Source: G051903925 sp051903925 (GTDB lineage: Bacteria; Pseudomonadota; Alphaproteobacteria; Zavarziniales; Zavarziniaceae). From it: DNA of 64,000 nucleotides. The DNA lies in NCBI RefSeq assembly GCF_051903925.1, contig NZ_CP173678.1:2232001-2296000 (forward strand), read 5' to 3'. The notes under the pieces were generated by a model. It saw only the letters and a program-made list of their open reading frames with translations, made no database searches and was not told the origin of the DNA. A program made the translations under genes and the position numbers. The first letter of the stretch is position 1; each line of letters starts with the position of its first letter. This document shows, piece after piece, positions 17,170 to 26,070 of this stretch.

Positions 17170-17946
17170 CTAGCGCTGGCGGAAGATGAGCGAGGCGCTC
17201 CACCCCGCGGCGATGGCGATCAGGATGGCGATCACGCCATAGGCGGCACCCTGGTCCCGGGCCAGGATGAAGATCAGGCGCTCGATCCCGATCTTGTCTA
17301 CGAACAGGGGGGAGGACTGCGCGCTGACCACCTGGCCGTCGCGGAAGAGATAGACATCGGCGCGGTAGTTCCCGACCGGCACGGCGGAGGGCAGCTCGAA
17401 ACTGGTGCGAAAGAACGTGGGGCCGGGAAAGCTGATCGGCAGCGGCCGCTCCACGTACAGGTTCTGGGCCTCCTTCAGGCGCGAGAGGGCGGCGCGGAAC
17501 GCGGCAAGTTCCTCGTCGTCCATCGGGGCCTCGCCCGCCGCGGGGCTGAGGCGCAGGTTGCCGACCCCGATCTGGTTCCGGCGCAGCACACTGGCACTGG
17601 CGATCTCGGCCAGCGGCCGGCTGGCGGCGATGGCGTAGTAGCCGGGGACATCGGCCAGCGTGACCTCCGCCCGGTTGGCCCAGACACCGAGCACGCGGTC
17701 CTTGCGGCGCACGACGATGCGCTGTTCCGGTCCGCGCAGCACGACCACGATGTCGCGCGGGGCGTCCGACTCCGGGTCCAGGTCCAGCGCGCCGAACAGC
17801 AGGATCCGGGCCCCGGTGAAGCTGGAATTGATCGCGATCAGATGGTCCGACAGGTCGGTGATGATGCTGTCGGCGCGCAACCGGCCGGCCGGCGGCGTCA
17901 GGGCCAGGCCCAGCGCCAGGACCAGGAGCAGGGCCAGCCGCCTCAT
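17170..17946 (-). CDS. TIGR02186 family membrane-anchored protein
   Basis: A 258-residue protein with a signal peptide (MRRLALLLVLALGLALTPPAGRLRA) and a C-terminal membrane helix (GVIAILIAIAAGWSASLIF). The region between should be periplasmic. The family is of unknown function and typically sits beside a TauE/SafE exporter. Its ATG overlaps the exporter stop codon in ATGA, so the two are translationally coupled and probably form one transport unit. Confidence 0.88.
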   Translation of the reverse strand: MRRLALLLVLALGLALTPPAGRLRADSIITDLSDHLIAINSSFTGARILLFGALDLDPESDAPRDIVVVLRGPEQRIVVRRKDRVLGVWANRAEVTLADVPGYYAIAASRPLAEIASASVLRRNQIGVGNLRLSPAAGEAPMDDEELAAFRAALSRLKEAQNLYVERPLPISFPGPTFFRTSFELPSAVPVGNYRADVYLFRDGQVVSAQSSPLFVDKIGIERLIFILARDQGAAYGVIAILIAIAAGWSASLIFRQR

Positions 17947-18866
17947 TCGCTGGTCAACACCTGGATCGAGAACGGCTCGACCGGGCGGACCACCAGGTCG
18001 ACGCCCAGGCGCACCGCGACCGCCACGACCAGCAGGCCCAGCAGCGCGCGCAACTGTTCGCCCTTCAGCTTGGTCCCGGCACGGGCGCCGAACTGCGCGC
18101 CGACGACCGAACCCACCAGAAGCAGGATCGCCAGGACGATGTCGACCGAGCCGCTGTCGGTCGCGTGCAGGAAGGTCACGGCCGCGGTCACGAAGCCGAT
18201 CTGCAGCAGCGAAGTGCCGATCACCACCTGGGTCGGCATCGACAGGACATAGACCATCAGCGGGATCATGATGAAGCCGCCGCCCACGCCCATCAGCGCC
18301 GCCAGCAGTCCGACCAGGGCGCCCAGGGCGACGGGCAGCAGGGCCGAGATGTAGAGCCGCGACTTGCGGAAGCGCATCTTCAGCGGCATGCCGTGGACCC
18401 AGGAATGGGCATGCAGCTTGCGCCGCGCCGGGCGCGTACCGGCCCGGGTGCGGAGCATCGCGCGGCCGCTTTCCCACAGCATCATGCCGCCGACCACGCC
18501 CAGGAACCCGACATAGAGCAGCGAGATCGCCAGCTCGACCTGGCCCAACGCCTTGAGCAGGGCAAAGAGCTGTGTGCCGATCACCGAACCGATCAGGCCG
18601 CCAACCGTCAGCACGCCGCCCATCTGGAAATCGACATTGCCGCGCCGCCAATGGGCCAGCACGCCCGAGACGGAACTGGCCAGCAATTGCGGCGCCGCCG
18701 TCGCCACCGCCACGGTCGGCGGAATGCCGGCGAACATCAGGAGCGGCGTGATCAGGAAGCCCCCGCCGACCCCGAACAGGCCCGACAGGAAGCCTACCGC
18801 CCCGCCCATGCCCAGGATCAGAAAGACCTGAACCGACAACTCCGCAATGGGCAGGTAGATCTGCAT
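17943..18866 (-). CDS. TauE/SafE family sulfite exporter-like permease
   Basis: A 307-residue polytopic membrane protein made of two repeats, each with the glycine-rich signature LSGLFGVGGGFLITP (about residue 27) and LAALMGVGGGFIMIP (about residue 193). The family exports sulfite, sulfoacetate or other organic anions; the substrate here is unknown. It is followed by its TIGR02186 partner in a 4-base overlap. About 280 bases separate it from the divergent PAS gene; I see no gene there. Confidence 0.9.
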   Translation of the reverse strand: MQIYLPIAELSVQVFLILGMGGAVGFLSGLFGVGGGFLITPLLMFAGIPPTVAVATAAPQLLASSVSGVLAHWRRGNVDFQMGGVLTVGGLIGSVIGTQLFALLKALGQVELAISLLYVGFLGVVGGMMLWESGRAMLRTRAGTRPARRKLHAHSWVHGMPLKMRFRKSRLYISALLPVALGALVGLLAALMGVGGGFIMIPLMVYVLSMPTQVVIGTSLLQIGFVTAAVTFLHATDSGSVDIVLAILLLVGSVVGAQFGARAGTKLKGEQLRALLGLLVVAVAVRLGVDLVVRPVEPFSIQVLTSE

Positions 18867-19145
18867 CTATCAGGTCTGCGTCATGGGAACGGGCATCGGC
18901 GGCATGGTCGTCGGCGGGATGGTCACCGGTGGTCAGGGCCAGCACCTGCGCGCCTGGCCCGGACGTTCCGTGTATCCCTGAGTCGCAGTATGGCCCCTGG
19001 TGGGCGGGGATGCCATGCCCCCGCGGCCTGCGGCACAGGGGCGGGCGCCTTCGGCTTGCGGGAAGCGGGGCCCGGCGGCATCCTGAAGCGGCCTGCCAGT
19101 ATGGCCTGGCAGAGAGGCCGCAGGGGCACGGGCACCGTCCTGGCC

Positions 19146-19595
19146 ATGGACACGTCATTCATACTGCCATCGGATGCGCATCCGATCCTGGGGCGCCTGT
19201 TCGCCTATTGGGCGCTGAAGCGCGGCCTGCGGGCGATGCCGTCCCGCGCGGACATCGACCCGGTCGAGATCCCCTATGCCCTTGGCTACATCTGCCTGGC
19301 CGACGTGATCGCGGGGCCGCCGCGTCGCTTCCGCTTCCGCCTGGACGGCACGGTCCAGACCCGCTTCTTCGGCTTCGACATGACCGGATGGTACCTGGAC
19401 GAGTTCCCGGACCCCGAATATCGCGAAACCGCCCTGGCCACCTTTGGCGAGGCCTGCGACCGGGCGGCGCCAATGTACCGTGACCGCAACATGGAGCGCG
19501 ATGGCCGCACCTGGCGCTACCAGGCGCTCTACCTGCCGCTGGGCGCCGATGGCCGCACCGTGGACATGCTGATGGTGACGATCATTCCGGGCTGA
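19146..19595 (+). CDS. PAS_5-type domain protein
   Basis: A 149-residue single-domain protein of the PAS_5/DUF1488-like group common in Rhodospirillales. The core YALGYICLADVI...RFRFRLDGTVQTRFFGFDMTG is characteristic. No output domain is present. Two longer homologues occur in tandem at 38855-40225. Role unknown; small-ligand sensing is a guess from the fold. Confidence 0.75.
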   Translation: MDTSFILPSDAHPILGRLFAYWALKRGLRAMPSRADIDPVEIPYALGYICLADVIAGPPRRFRFRLDGTVQTRFFGFDMTGWYLDEFPDPEYRETALATFGEACDRAAPMYRDRNMERDGRTWRYQALYLPLGADGRTVDMLMVTIIPG

Positions 19596-19619
19596 GGGCA
19601 GGCCTACCGGCGGCAGTGA

Positions 19620-19648
19620 TTGACGTTTACGTAAACGTAAGGTATCCC
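19620..19648 (+). promoter_or_regulatory. MerR-type promoter with palindromic operator
   Basis: The perfect 16-bp palindrome ACGTTTACGTAAACGT (19623-19638) sits just after a TTGACG -35 (19620-19625). A weak -10, TATCCC (19643-19648), is spaced 17 bases from it. The MerR-family start codon lies only 8 bases further, so the message would be nearly leaderless if this -10 is used. Autoregulation is likely. Confidence 0.65.
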
Positions 19649-19655
19649 GGACGCC

Positions 19656-20096
19656 ATGTCTCAGACCTGGACGATCGGCGACCTGGCGCAGGAATTTGGC
19701 GTCACCCTGCGCGCCATCCGCTTCTATGAGGATTGCGGCCTGCTGCAGCCGGTGCGGGAAGGCCGGGCCCGGATCTACCACGCGCGGGACCGCGCCCGGC
19801 TGAAGCTGATCCTGCGCGGCAAGCGCCTGGGCTTCAGCCTGGCCGAGATCCAGGAAATGCTGGACCTCTATGCGCCGGGCGACGCCCAGATCGAGCAGTT
19901 GCGCGTGACGCTCGACCGCTCGCGCGAGCGGCTGGCGGCCATGGAGCGGCAGCGCCAGGACCTGGACCAGGCCATCGCCGAACTGACTGAAGGCTGCCGC
20001 CAGATGGAAGCGGCCCTGGCCCGCGGCGACCTGGCCCGCATCAAGCCGTCCTGCGCCCTGCCGGCCAGGGCCAAGGCGGACCCGAAGCAGGACTGA
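19656..20096 (+). CDS. MerR family transcriptional regulator
   Basis: A 146-residue MerR regulator: winged helix WTIGDLAQEFGVTLRAIRFYEDCGLL (residues 5-30), then a coiled-coil dimerisation helix around residues 75-115. It lacks the conserved Cys set of metal sensors; a lone Cys (about 113) and another at about 132 lie in the tail. Members with this spacing beside acyl-CoA genes (LiuR-like) control fatty-acid or branched-chain catabolism. The downstream acyl-CoA dehydrogenase, thiolase and FadB genes fit that role. Confidence 0.88.
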   Translation: MSQTWTIGDLAQEFGVTLRAIRFYEDCGLLQPVREGRARIYHARDRARLKLILRGKRLGFSLAEIQEMLDLYAPGDAQIEQLRVTLDRSRERLAAMERQRQDLDQAIAELTEGCRQMEAALARGDLARIKPSCALPARAKADPKQD

Positions 20097-20169
20097 ATGC
20101 AATCGTGGGGCGCAGGCGGGCCTTGCGTCCTGTAGGCTGAAGACGCGCGGAGGCGCGGGAGGAACTGAA

Positions 20170-21972
20170 ATGCCGAGCTACAAGGCGCCCGTCAGGGACA
20201 TGCAATTCGTGCTGCACGACGTCCTGGGCATTGCACGCTATGCCAACCTGTCCGGCTTCAGCGAGGCAGGCGCCGACGTGGTCGATGCGGTGCTGGAGGA
20301 AGGCGCGAAGATCGCGGAGCGCGTGCTTCAGCCGCTCAACCAGCCGGGTGACCAGGAGGGCTGCCATTTCGACAATGGCACGGTGACCACGCCCAAGGGC
20401 TTCCGCGAGGCCTATCGCACCTTCGTCGAGGGTGGCTGGCCGTCGCTGACCGCCGATCCCGACTATGGCGGGCAGGGCATGCCGTTCGTCCTGGGCTTTG
20501 CCGTCAACGAGATGATGTCGGCCGCCAACATGGCCTTCTCCATGTATCCGGGCCTCAGCCATGGCGCCTACGAGGCGATCCACCAGCATGGGACAGAGGA
20601 GCAGAAGAAGCTCTATCTCCCCCACCTGGTCGCCGGCGACTGGACCGGCACCATGAACCTGACCGAGCCGCATTGCGGCACGGACCTGGGCCTGATGCGC
20701 ACCAAGGCCGAGCCGCAGGCAGACGGGTCCTACCGGATCACGGGTACCAAGATCTTCATCTCGGCCGGCGAGCACGACCTGTCGGACAACATCATCCACC
20801 TGGTGTTGGCCCGCATCGTGGGCGGCCCGGCGGGGATCAAGGGCGTCAGCCTGTTCATCGTGCCCAAGTTCATCCCCGATGCCGAAGGCAAGCCGGGCGC
20901 GCGCAATTCCCTGGCCGCAGGCTCGATCGAGCACAAGATGGGCATCTGCGCCAATGCCACCTGCGTCATGAACTATGACGGCGCCACCGGCTGGCTGATC
21001 GGCGAAGAGCACAAGGGCATGCGCGCCATGTTCACGATGATGAACGCGGCGCGCCTGGGCGTCGGCATTCAGGGCCTGGCTCAGGCCGAGGCCGCCTACC
21101 AGAACGGGGCGGCCTATGCCAAGGACCGCATCCAGGGCCGCAGCCTGTCGGGCACCAAGGCGCCGGACAAGGCAGCCGACCCGATCATCGTGCATCCCGA
21201 CGTGCGCCGCATGCTGATGACCGCCAAGGCCTTCACCGAAGGGGCCCGCGCGCTGGCCTTGTGGACGGGTCTGCGCATCGACCTGGCGCATCGCGATCCC
21301 GACACCGGCATCCGCGAGGCGAACGAGGACGTCGTCGCCCTGGTCACCCCCGTGGTCAAGGGCTTCCTCACCGACAAGGGGTTCGAGGTCGCGGTGATGG
21401 CCCAGCAGTGCCTGGGCGGCCACGGCTACATCAAGGAATGGGGCCTGGAGCAGTTCGTCCGCGACGCCCGCATCGCCCAGATCTACGAAGGCACCAACGG
21501 CGTCCAGGCGCTGGACCTGGTGGGCCGCAAGCTTCCCGCCAATGGCGGCCGCGCGGTGATGGCCCTGTTCGGCGAACTGCACAAGCACATCGCGGAGCGC
21601 GAGGGGAACGCCGACCTGGCCCCCCTGCTGCCGCCGTTCAAGGCCGGCGTCGACCGCCTGCAGCAGGGCACGATGTGGCTGATGCAGAACGGCCTGTCCA
21701 ACCCGGAGAATGCGGGCGCTGCGTCGACCGATTACCTGCACCTGTTCGGTCTGGTGGCGCTTGGCTACATGTGGCTTCAGATGGCCGAGACGGCGCAGGC
21801 GAAGCTGAAGGAGGGCACGGGCGACGCCGCGTTCTACGAGGCAAAGCTGGTCACCGCGCGCTTCTTCATGGAGCGGATGCTGCCCGACACGGCAGCCCAC
21901 CTGGCCAAGCTCGAATCCGGGGCCGCGAACCTGATGGCCCTGGGCGAGGACCAGTTCGGCGCCGCTGCCTGA
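20170..21972 (+). CDS. Acyl-CoA dehydrogenase with C-terminal extension
   Basis: A 600-residue FAD enzyme of the long FadE-like/DmdC-related family, removing two hydrogens from acyl-CoA. Visible are MNLTEPHCGTDLG (about residue 162), the C-terminal region QCLGGHGYIKEWGLEQ (about 417) and the catalytic-Glu motif YEGTNGVQ (about 439). A helical C-terminal domain of about 130 residues follows, as in this subfamily. GGAGGAACTG precedes the ATG. It sits 73 bp after the MerR gene and is the first catalytic step of the local beta-oxidation set. Confidence 0.92.
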   Translation: MPSYKAPVRDMQFVLHDVLGIARYANLSGFSEAGADVVDAVLEEGAKIAERVLQPLNQPGDQEGCHFDNGTVTTPKGFREAYRTFVEGGWPSLTADPDYGGQGMPFVLGFAVNEMMSAANMAFSMYPGLSHGAYEAIHQHGTEEQKKLYLPHLVAGDWTGTMNLTEPHCGTDLGLMRTKAEPQADGSYRITGTKIFISAGEHDLSDNIIHLVLARIVGGPAGIKGVSLFIVPKFIPDAEGKPGARNSLAAGSIEHKMGICANATCVMNYDGATGWLIGEEHKGMRAMFTMMNAARLGVGIQGLAQAEAAYQNGAAYAKDRIQGRSLSGTKAPDKAADPIIVHPDVRRMLMTAKAFTEGARALALWTGLRIDLAHRDPDTGIREANEDVVALVTPVVKGFLTDKGFEVAVMAQQCLGGHGYIKEWGLEQFVRDARIAQIYEGTNGVQALDLVGRKLPANGGRAVMALFGELHKHIAEREGNADLAPLLPPFKAGVDRLQQGTMWLMQNGLSNPENAGAASTDYLHLFGLVALGYMWLQMAETAQAKLKEGTGDAAFYEAKLVTARFFMERMLPDTAAHLAKLESGAANLMALGEDQFGAAA

Positions 21973-21983
21973 TTTTTTCGCCC

Positions 21984-22015
21984 ATCGAGGGCTGGCTCCA
22001 GGGCTGGCCCTCGAT
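21984..22015 (+). terminator. Hairpin after the acyl-CoA dehydrogenase gene
   Basis: An 8-bp perfect stem ATCGAGGG/CCCTCGAT encloses a 16-base loop, 12 bases past the stop codon. There is no long T tract after it, so it may attenuate rather than fully terminate. Confidence 0.45.
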
Positions 22016-22032
22016 TACATGTTTCCTGTAAT
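22014..22032 (+). promoter_or_regulatory. Inverted-repeat operator candidate upstream of the thiolase gene
   Basis: A perfect 6-bp inverted repeat ATTACA-N7-TGTAAT, about 64 bases before the thiolase ATG. It lies in the only AT-rich spot of the gap, where a promoter would be expected. Confidence 0.45.
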
Positions 22033-22095
22033 TCTACCGACCGGACGAACAACGGACACGACCGCAGGTCTTGGCCCGTGTGGCAGGAGGACGAG

Positions 22096-23301
22096 ATGGC
22101 TGAAGCGTTCATCTACGACGCGGTGCGTACGCCGCGCGGCAAGGGCAAGAAGGACGGCAAGCTGCACGAGGTGACGGCGCTGCACCTGGCGACGACGGCG
22201 CTTCAGGCGATCCGCGACCGCAACAGCCTGGACACGGCCATCGTCGACGACGTGGTGCTGGGCTGCGTCTCGCCCGTGGGCGAGCAGGGCGCCGACATCG
22301 CGCGCATCGCGGTGCTGAACGCCGACTATGCCGAGACGACGGCCGGCGTGCAGATCAACCGCTTCTGCGCCAGCGGGCTCGAAGCCTGCAACATGGCCGC
22401 CGCCAAGGTGATTTCGGGCGAGGCCGAGATGGCGATCGGCGGCGGGGTCGAGGCGATGTCCCGCGTGCCCATGGGCTCGGACGGTGGCGCCTGGGCCTCT
22501 GACCCCAGCATTGCCTACAAGTCCTATTTCACGCCGCAGGGCATCGGCGCCGACCTGATCGCCACCATCGACGGCTTCAGCCGCACCGACGTCGACGCCT
22601 TTGCCGTGGAGAGTCAGAAGCGCGCCGCCCGTGCCTGGGCGGAGGGCCGCTTTGCCAGGTCGGTCGTGGCGGTGAAGGACCAGCTGGGCCTGACCCTGCT
22701 GGACCGTGACGAGCACATGCGCCCCGACGCCTCGCTCCAGTCGATGGGCAGCCTCAGCCCCAGCTTTGAGAAGCCGGGCGAGATGGCCTTCGACGCTGTG
22801 GCACTTCAGCGCTATCCGCAGGTCGAGCGGATCAACCACGTGCATCATGCCGGCAACTCGTCCGGCATCGTCGATGGCGCCAGCGCCGTCCTGTTCGGCA
22901 ATGCCGAGGCGGGGCGCAAGACGGGCCTGAAGCCGCGGGCCAAGGTCCTGGGCGCCGCCTCCATCGGGTCGGAGCCGTCGATCATGCTGACCGGCCCCAG
23001 CTACGTGACCGAGAAGCTGCTGAAGCGCCTTGGCATGAGTGTCGCCGACATCGACCTTTTCGAGCTGAACGAGGCCTTTGCCAGTGTCGTGCTGCGCTAC
23101 ATGAAGGTGCTCAACATCCCGCACGACAAGATCAACGTGAACGGCGGCGCCATCGCCATGGGTCATCCCCTGGGCGCCACCGGCGGCATGATCCTGGGGA
23201 CCGTGCTGGACGAACTGGAGCGGACGGGCAAGGAAACCGCGCTCGTGACGCTCTGCGTCGGCGCCGGCATGGGCACCGCCACCGTCATCCAGCGCGTCTG
23301 A
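22096..23301 (+). CDS. Acetyl-CoA C-acyltransferase (thiolase)
   Basis: A 401-residue thiolase I-type enzyme that cleaves 3-ketoacyl-CoA with CoA. The catalytic triad is complete: nucleophile Cys91 (NRFCASG), His357 (GHPLGATG) and Cys387 (CVGAGMG). ATG 22096 follows a strong GCAGGAGG; an upstream in-frame GTG is less likely. It lies between the acyl-CoA dehydrogenase and FadB-type genes and completes the beta-oxidation cycle. Confidence 0.94.
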   Translation: MAEAFIYDAVRTPRGKGKKDGKLHEVTALHLATTALQAIRDRNSLDTAIVDDVVLGCVSPVGEQGADIARIAVLNADYAETTAGVQINRFCASGLEACNMAAAKVISGEAEMAIGGGVEAMSRVPMGSDGGAWASDPSIAYKSYFTPQGIGADLIATIDGFSRTDVDAFAVESQKRAARAWAEGRFARSVVAVKDQLGLTLLDRDEHMRPDASLQSMGSLSPSFEKPGEMAFDAVALQRYPQVERINHVHHAGNSSGIVDGASAVLFGNAEAGRKTGLKPRAKVLGAASIGSEPSIMLTGPSYVTEKLLKRLGMSVADIDLFELNEAFASVVLRYMKVLNIPHDKINVNGGAIAMGHPLGATGGMILGTVLDELERTGKETALVTLCVGAGMGTATVIQRV

Positions 23302-23312
23302 CCTTATTTTCC

Positions 23313-23412
23313 CCCTACGTCCCCCGGCTTGTCCGGGGGACCCATGGCGTGACCGACCCGCAATCGGCACGGTTGGTCCATGGGTGGCCCGGCTAAACCG
23401 GGCCACGTAGGG
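23313..23412. repeat. 100-bp palindromic intergenic repeat, copy 2
   Basis: Borders CCCTACGT/ACGTAGGG, identical to copy 1. Inside are two perfect hairpins, CCCCCGG-CTTGT-CCGGGGG (23321-23339) and GGCCCGG-CTAAA-CCGGGCC (23386-23404), and an ACCCATGG/CCATGGGT pair flanking the centre. The whole could fold as a three-armed cloverleaf. It lies between the thiolase and FadB genes. Confidence 0.88.
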
Positions 23413-23509
23413 ATGGGAAACTGGTCGACCCAACGCCATTCCATCGCGGACAGGGACCATCCACGGGATCGGGGCCGCCCGCGAAGAATAAAATCCGAGG
23501 GGAAAACCC

Positions 23510-25708
23510 ATGGCTTACGAGAATTTCAAGGTCGAGATCGACGGCGACGGCATTGCCGTCTTCACCTTCGACGTGCCCGGCCGCTCGATGAACACGCTGA
23601 CCGCCAGCGTGCTGAAGGACCTGCCGGCGATTGCCGACCAGGTGAAGAACGATCCCGCGATCAAGGGCGCCGTCATCACCGCTGGCAAGCCCTCCGGCTT
23701 CTGCGCCGGCGCCGACCTGGGCGAGATGGAGGGCAATGCCGGCGGCGGTTCGGGCGGGCCCGCGTCCGCCGAGGACAAGTTGCGCGCCCAGTTCGAGGGC
23801 GTCTATGCGACCAACATGGTGTTCCGCCAGTTGGAGACCTGTGGCAAGCCGGTCGCGGCGGCGATCAACGGCCTGGCGCTGGGCGGCGGCCTGGAAGTCT
23901 GCCTGGCGACCCACTACCGCGTCGTCGGCGACAACCCGCGCATCCAGCTGGGCCTGCCCGAGTGCAAGATCGGCCTGCTGCCCGGCGGCGGCGGCACGCA
24001 GCGCCTGCCGCGCCTGATCGGCGTGCAGAACGCCCTGCCCCTGCTCCTCCAGGGCAAGCCGATGACGCCTGCCGAGGCGAAGCAGCTGGGTGTCGTTCAC
24101 GAACTCGTCCCCGCCGGCCAGGAAGTGGCGGCGGCCAAGGCCTGGATCAAGGCCGGCGGCTCCGCCGTGCAGCCCTGGGACCAGAAGAACTTCCGCCAGC
24201 CGGGCGGCGCCATCCATGGCGGCAGCCAGGCGATGGTCGTGGCCAATGCCCTGCTGCGCAAGGAGACGTTCGGCAACTTCCCGGCCCAGCGCTACATCCT
24301 GTCCTGCGTCTATGAGGGGCTTCAGGTTCCCATCGAGGCCGGCCTGCGGATCGAGGGCCGCTATTTCGTCAAGCTGCTCAACGACCCCCGCGCCAAGGCG
24401 ATGATTCGCTCCCTGTTCATCGCACCCGGCGAGCTGAACAAGGGCCTGCGCCGGCCCAAGGGGGCTGCCCCCACCGACGTTAAGAAGGTGGGCATCCTGG
24501 GTGCGGGCATGATGGGTGCCGGCATCGCCTATGTCTCGGCCCAGGCCGGCATCGACGTCGTCCTGCTCGACACGAGCCTGGAGGCGGCGGAGAAGGGCAA
24601 GGCCTACTCGACCGGCCTGCTCGACAAGCAGGTTGCCAAGGGCAAGCTCTCGGCCGAGAAGCGCGACGCCTTCCTGTCGAAGATCAAGGCGACGGCCGAC
24701 TATGCCGATCTGGCCGGGGTCGACCTGGTGATCGAGGCGGTGTTCGAGAACCGCGACATCAAGGCGGACGTGACGCGCAAGACGGAAGCCGTGGTCGGTG
24801 CCGCCACGATCTTCGGCTCCAACACCTCCACCCTGCCGATCAGCGGCCTGGCGGAAGCGAGCCAGCGTCCCGAGCAGTTCATCGGCATCCACTTCTTCTC
24901 CCCCGTCGACCGCATGCCGCTGGTCGAGATCATCATGGGCAAGAAGACCAGCGACGCTGCCCTGGCGACCGCCCTCGACTATGTGAAGAAGATCCGCAAG
25001 ACGCCGATCGTCGTGAACGATGCCCGCGGCTTCTACACCTCGCGCTGCTTCGGCACCTATGTGGGCGAGGGGCTGGAAATGCTGGCAGAGGGGATCGCCC
25101 CTGCCATCATCGACAATGTGGGCCGGGCCACCTCCATGCCGCGCGGTCCGCTGGAGCTCAACGACGACGTGGCCCTCGACCTCTCCTACAAGGTGCGGCA
25201 GCAGACCAAGGCCGACCTGGGCGATGCCTATGTCGCCTCGCCCGCCGACGCCCTGATCGAGACGATGGTCAATACCCATGGCCGCTTCGGCCGCAAGAAC
25301 GGCAAGGGCTTCTACGACTATCCCAAGGATGGGAAGAAGGCGCTGTGGCCGGGCCTGTCCGACCTGGTCGCGGTGAAGACGCCGACGGCCGAGCCGGAGG
25401 ACGTCGAGGAACTGCGCAAGCGCTTCCTCTATCGCCAGGCGGTGGAGGCGGCACGCTGCTTCGCCGAAGGCGTGGTCACGGACGCGCGCGAGGCGGACGT
25501 GGGCGCGATCATGGGCTGGGGCTTCGCGCCCTGGACCGGCGGGCCGCTGTCCCTTATCGACATGGTCGGCACGCAGAAGTTCGTCGAGGAATGCGACCGC
25601 CTGGCCCAGAAGTACGGCGCCCGCTTCACGCCCCCGCAGCAGCTGCGCGACATGGCTGCCCGGGGCGAGGGCTACTACACCAGGGCCCGCGCTCAGGCCG
25701 CGGAATAG
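23510..25708 (+). CDS. Bifunctional enoyl-CoA hydratase/3-hydroxyacyl-CoA dehydrogenase
   Basis: A 732-residue FadB/FadJ-type multifunctional enzyme. Residues 1-190 form the crotonase domain (CAGADLGEM oxyanion region near 65; LPECKIGLLPGGGGTQRLPRL near 150). From about 325 comes the NAD-binding Rossmann motif VGILGAGMMGAGIA, with HFFSPVDRMPLVEI near 463, and then two C-terminal dehydrogenase domains. A GAGGGGAAAA Shine-Dalgarno precedes the ATG. It works with the upstream thiolase in fatty-acid oxidation. Confidence 0.94.
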   Translation: MAYENFKVEIDGDGIAVFTFDVPGRSMNTLTASVLKDLPAIADQVKNDPAIKGAVITAGKPSGFCAGADLGEMEGNAGGGSGGPASAEDKLRAQFEGVYATNMVFRQLETCGKPVAAAINGLALGGGLEVCLATHYRVVGDNPRIQLGLPECKIGLLPGGGGTQRLPRLIGVQNALPLLLQGKPMTPAEAKQLGVVHELVPAGQEVAAAKAWIKAGGSAVQPWDQKNFRQPGGAIHGGSQAMVVANALLRKETFGNFPAQRYILSCVYEGLQVPIEAGLRIEGRYFVKLLNDPRAKAMIRSLFIAPGELNKGLRRPKGAAPTDVKKVGILGAGMMGAGIAYVSAQAGIDVVLLDTSLEAAEKGKAYSTGLLDKQVAKGKLSAEKRDAFLSKIKATADYADLAGVDLVIEAVFENRDIKADVTRKTEAVVGAATIFGSNTSTLPISGLAEASQRPEQFIGIHFFSPVDRMPLVEIIMGKKTSDAALATALDYVKKIRKTPIVVNDARGFYTSRCFGTYVGEGLEMLAEGIAPAIIDNVGRATSMPRGPLELNDDVALDLSYKVRQQTKADLGDAYVASPADALIETMVNTHGRFGRKNGKGFYDYPKDGKKALWPGLSDLVAVKTPTAEPEDVEELRKRFLYRQAVEAARCFAEGVVTDAREADVGAIMGWGFAPWTGGPLSLIDMVGTQKFVEECDRLAQKYGARFTPPQQLRDMAARGEGYYTRARAQAAE

Positions 25709-25718
25709 GGCGATAGCA

Positions 25719-25745
25719 GGTCCCGGCGGCATGCCCGCCGGGACC
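25719..25745 (+). terminator. Strong GC hairpin after the FadB-type gene
   Basis: A perfect 11-bp stem GGTCCCGGCGG/CCGCCGGGACC with a 5-base loop, 10 bases past the stop codon. No T run follows. Confidence 0.6.
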
Positions 25746-25759
25746 CCGCCCTGGGGCTT

Positions 25760-26070
25760 TCAGAGTCCTGCCGCCCGCCGCAGGGCCTCGTCCATGCGGA
25801 CCTGCCAGCCCGGGCCATCGGCTCGGAAGTGGTCCAGCACAACTTTGCTCAACGAACCGTCACCTGCTCCTTGGTGCCTGATCCGGCCGGCCGGCCTGCC
25901 TTGGCCCGGACGCGCGCGATCGTCCCGGCATCAGCCGGCCGTGTCCGCCTTGGCGTGTCCGGGTCAGCCTCGGCGGCGGCGGCCAGCCTGACCGCCTCGT
26001 CTTCGGACATTGCGTCCAACTGGGCCTGCGCCAACGCACGCAGGCGGATCATCCCAGTATCCTCGGACAT
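25760..26070 (-). pseudogene. Decayed BrnA-type antitoxin gene
   Basis: The reading begins MSEDTGMIRLRAL at ATG 26070 and matches a BrnA-like antitoxin up to KEQVTVR, where a TGA stops it at about 25847. Shifting by one base restores the rest of the expected C-terminal helix, ending in a stop at 25760: LSKVVLDHF followed by GPGWQVRMDEALRRAAGL. A single lost base before TTGAGC explains this. The ribbon-helix-helix part would therefore be truncated. Confidence 0.7.

Noticed and set aside
18867..19145. A hidden gene between the TauE gene and the PAS gene
   Set aside because: Short frames there are Arg/Pro-rich with no start site or motif; I treat it as a divergent promoter region.
20041..25732. 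Long minus-strand frames opposite the acyl-CoA dehydrogenase, thiolase and FadB genes
   Set aside because: They are antisense to well-conserved enzymes with complete active sites and show no motifs of their own.
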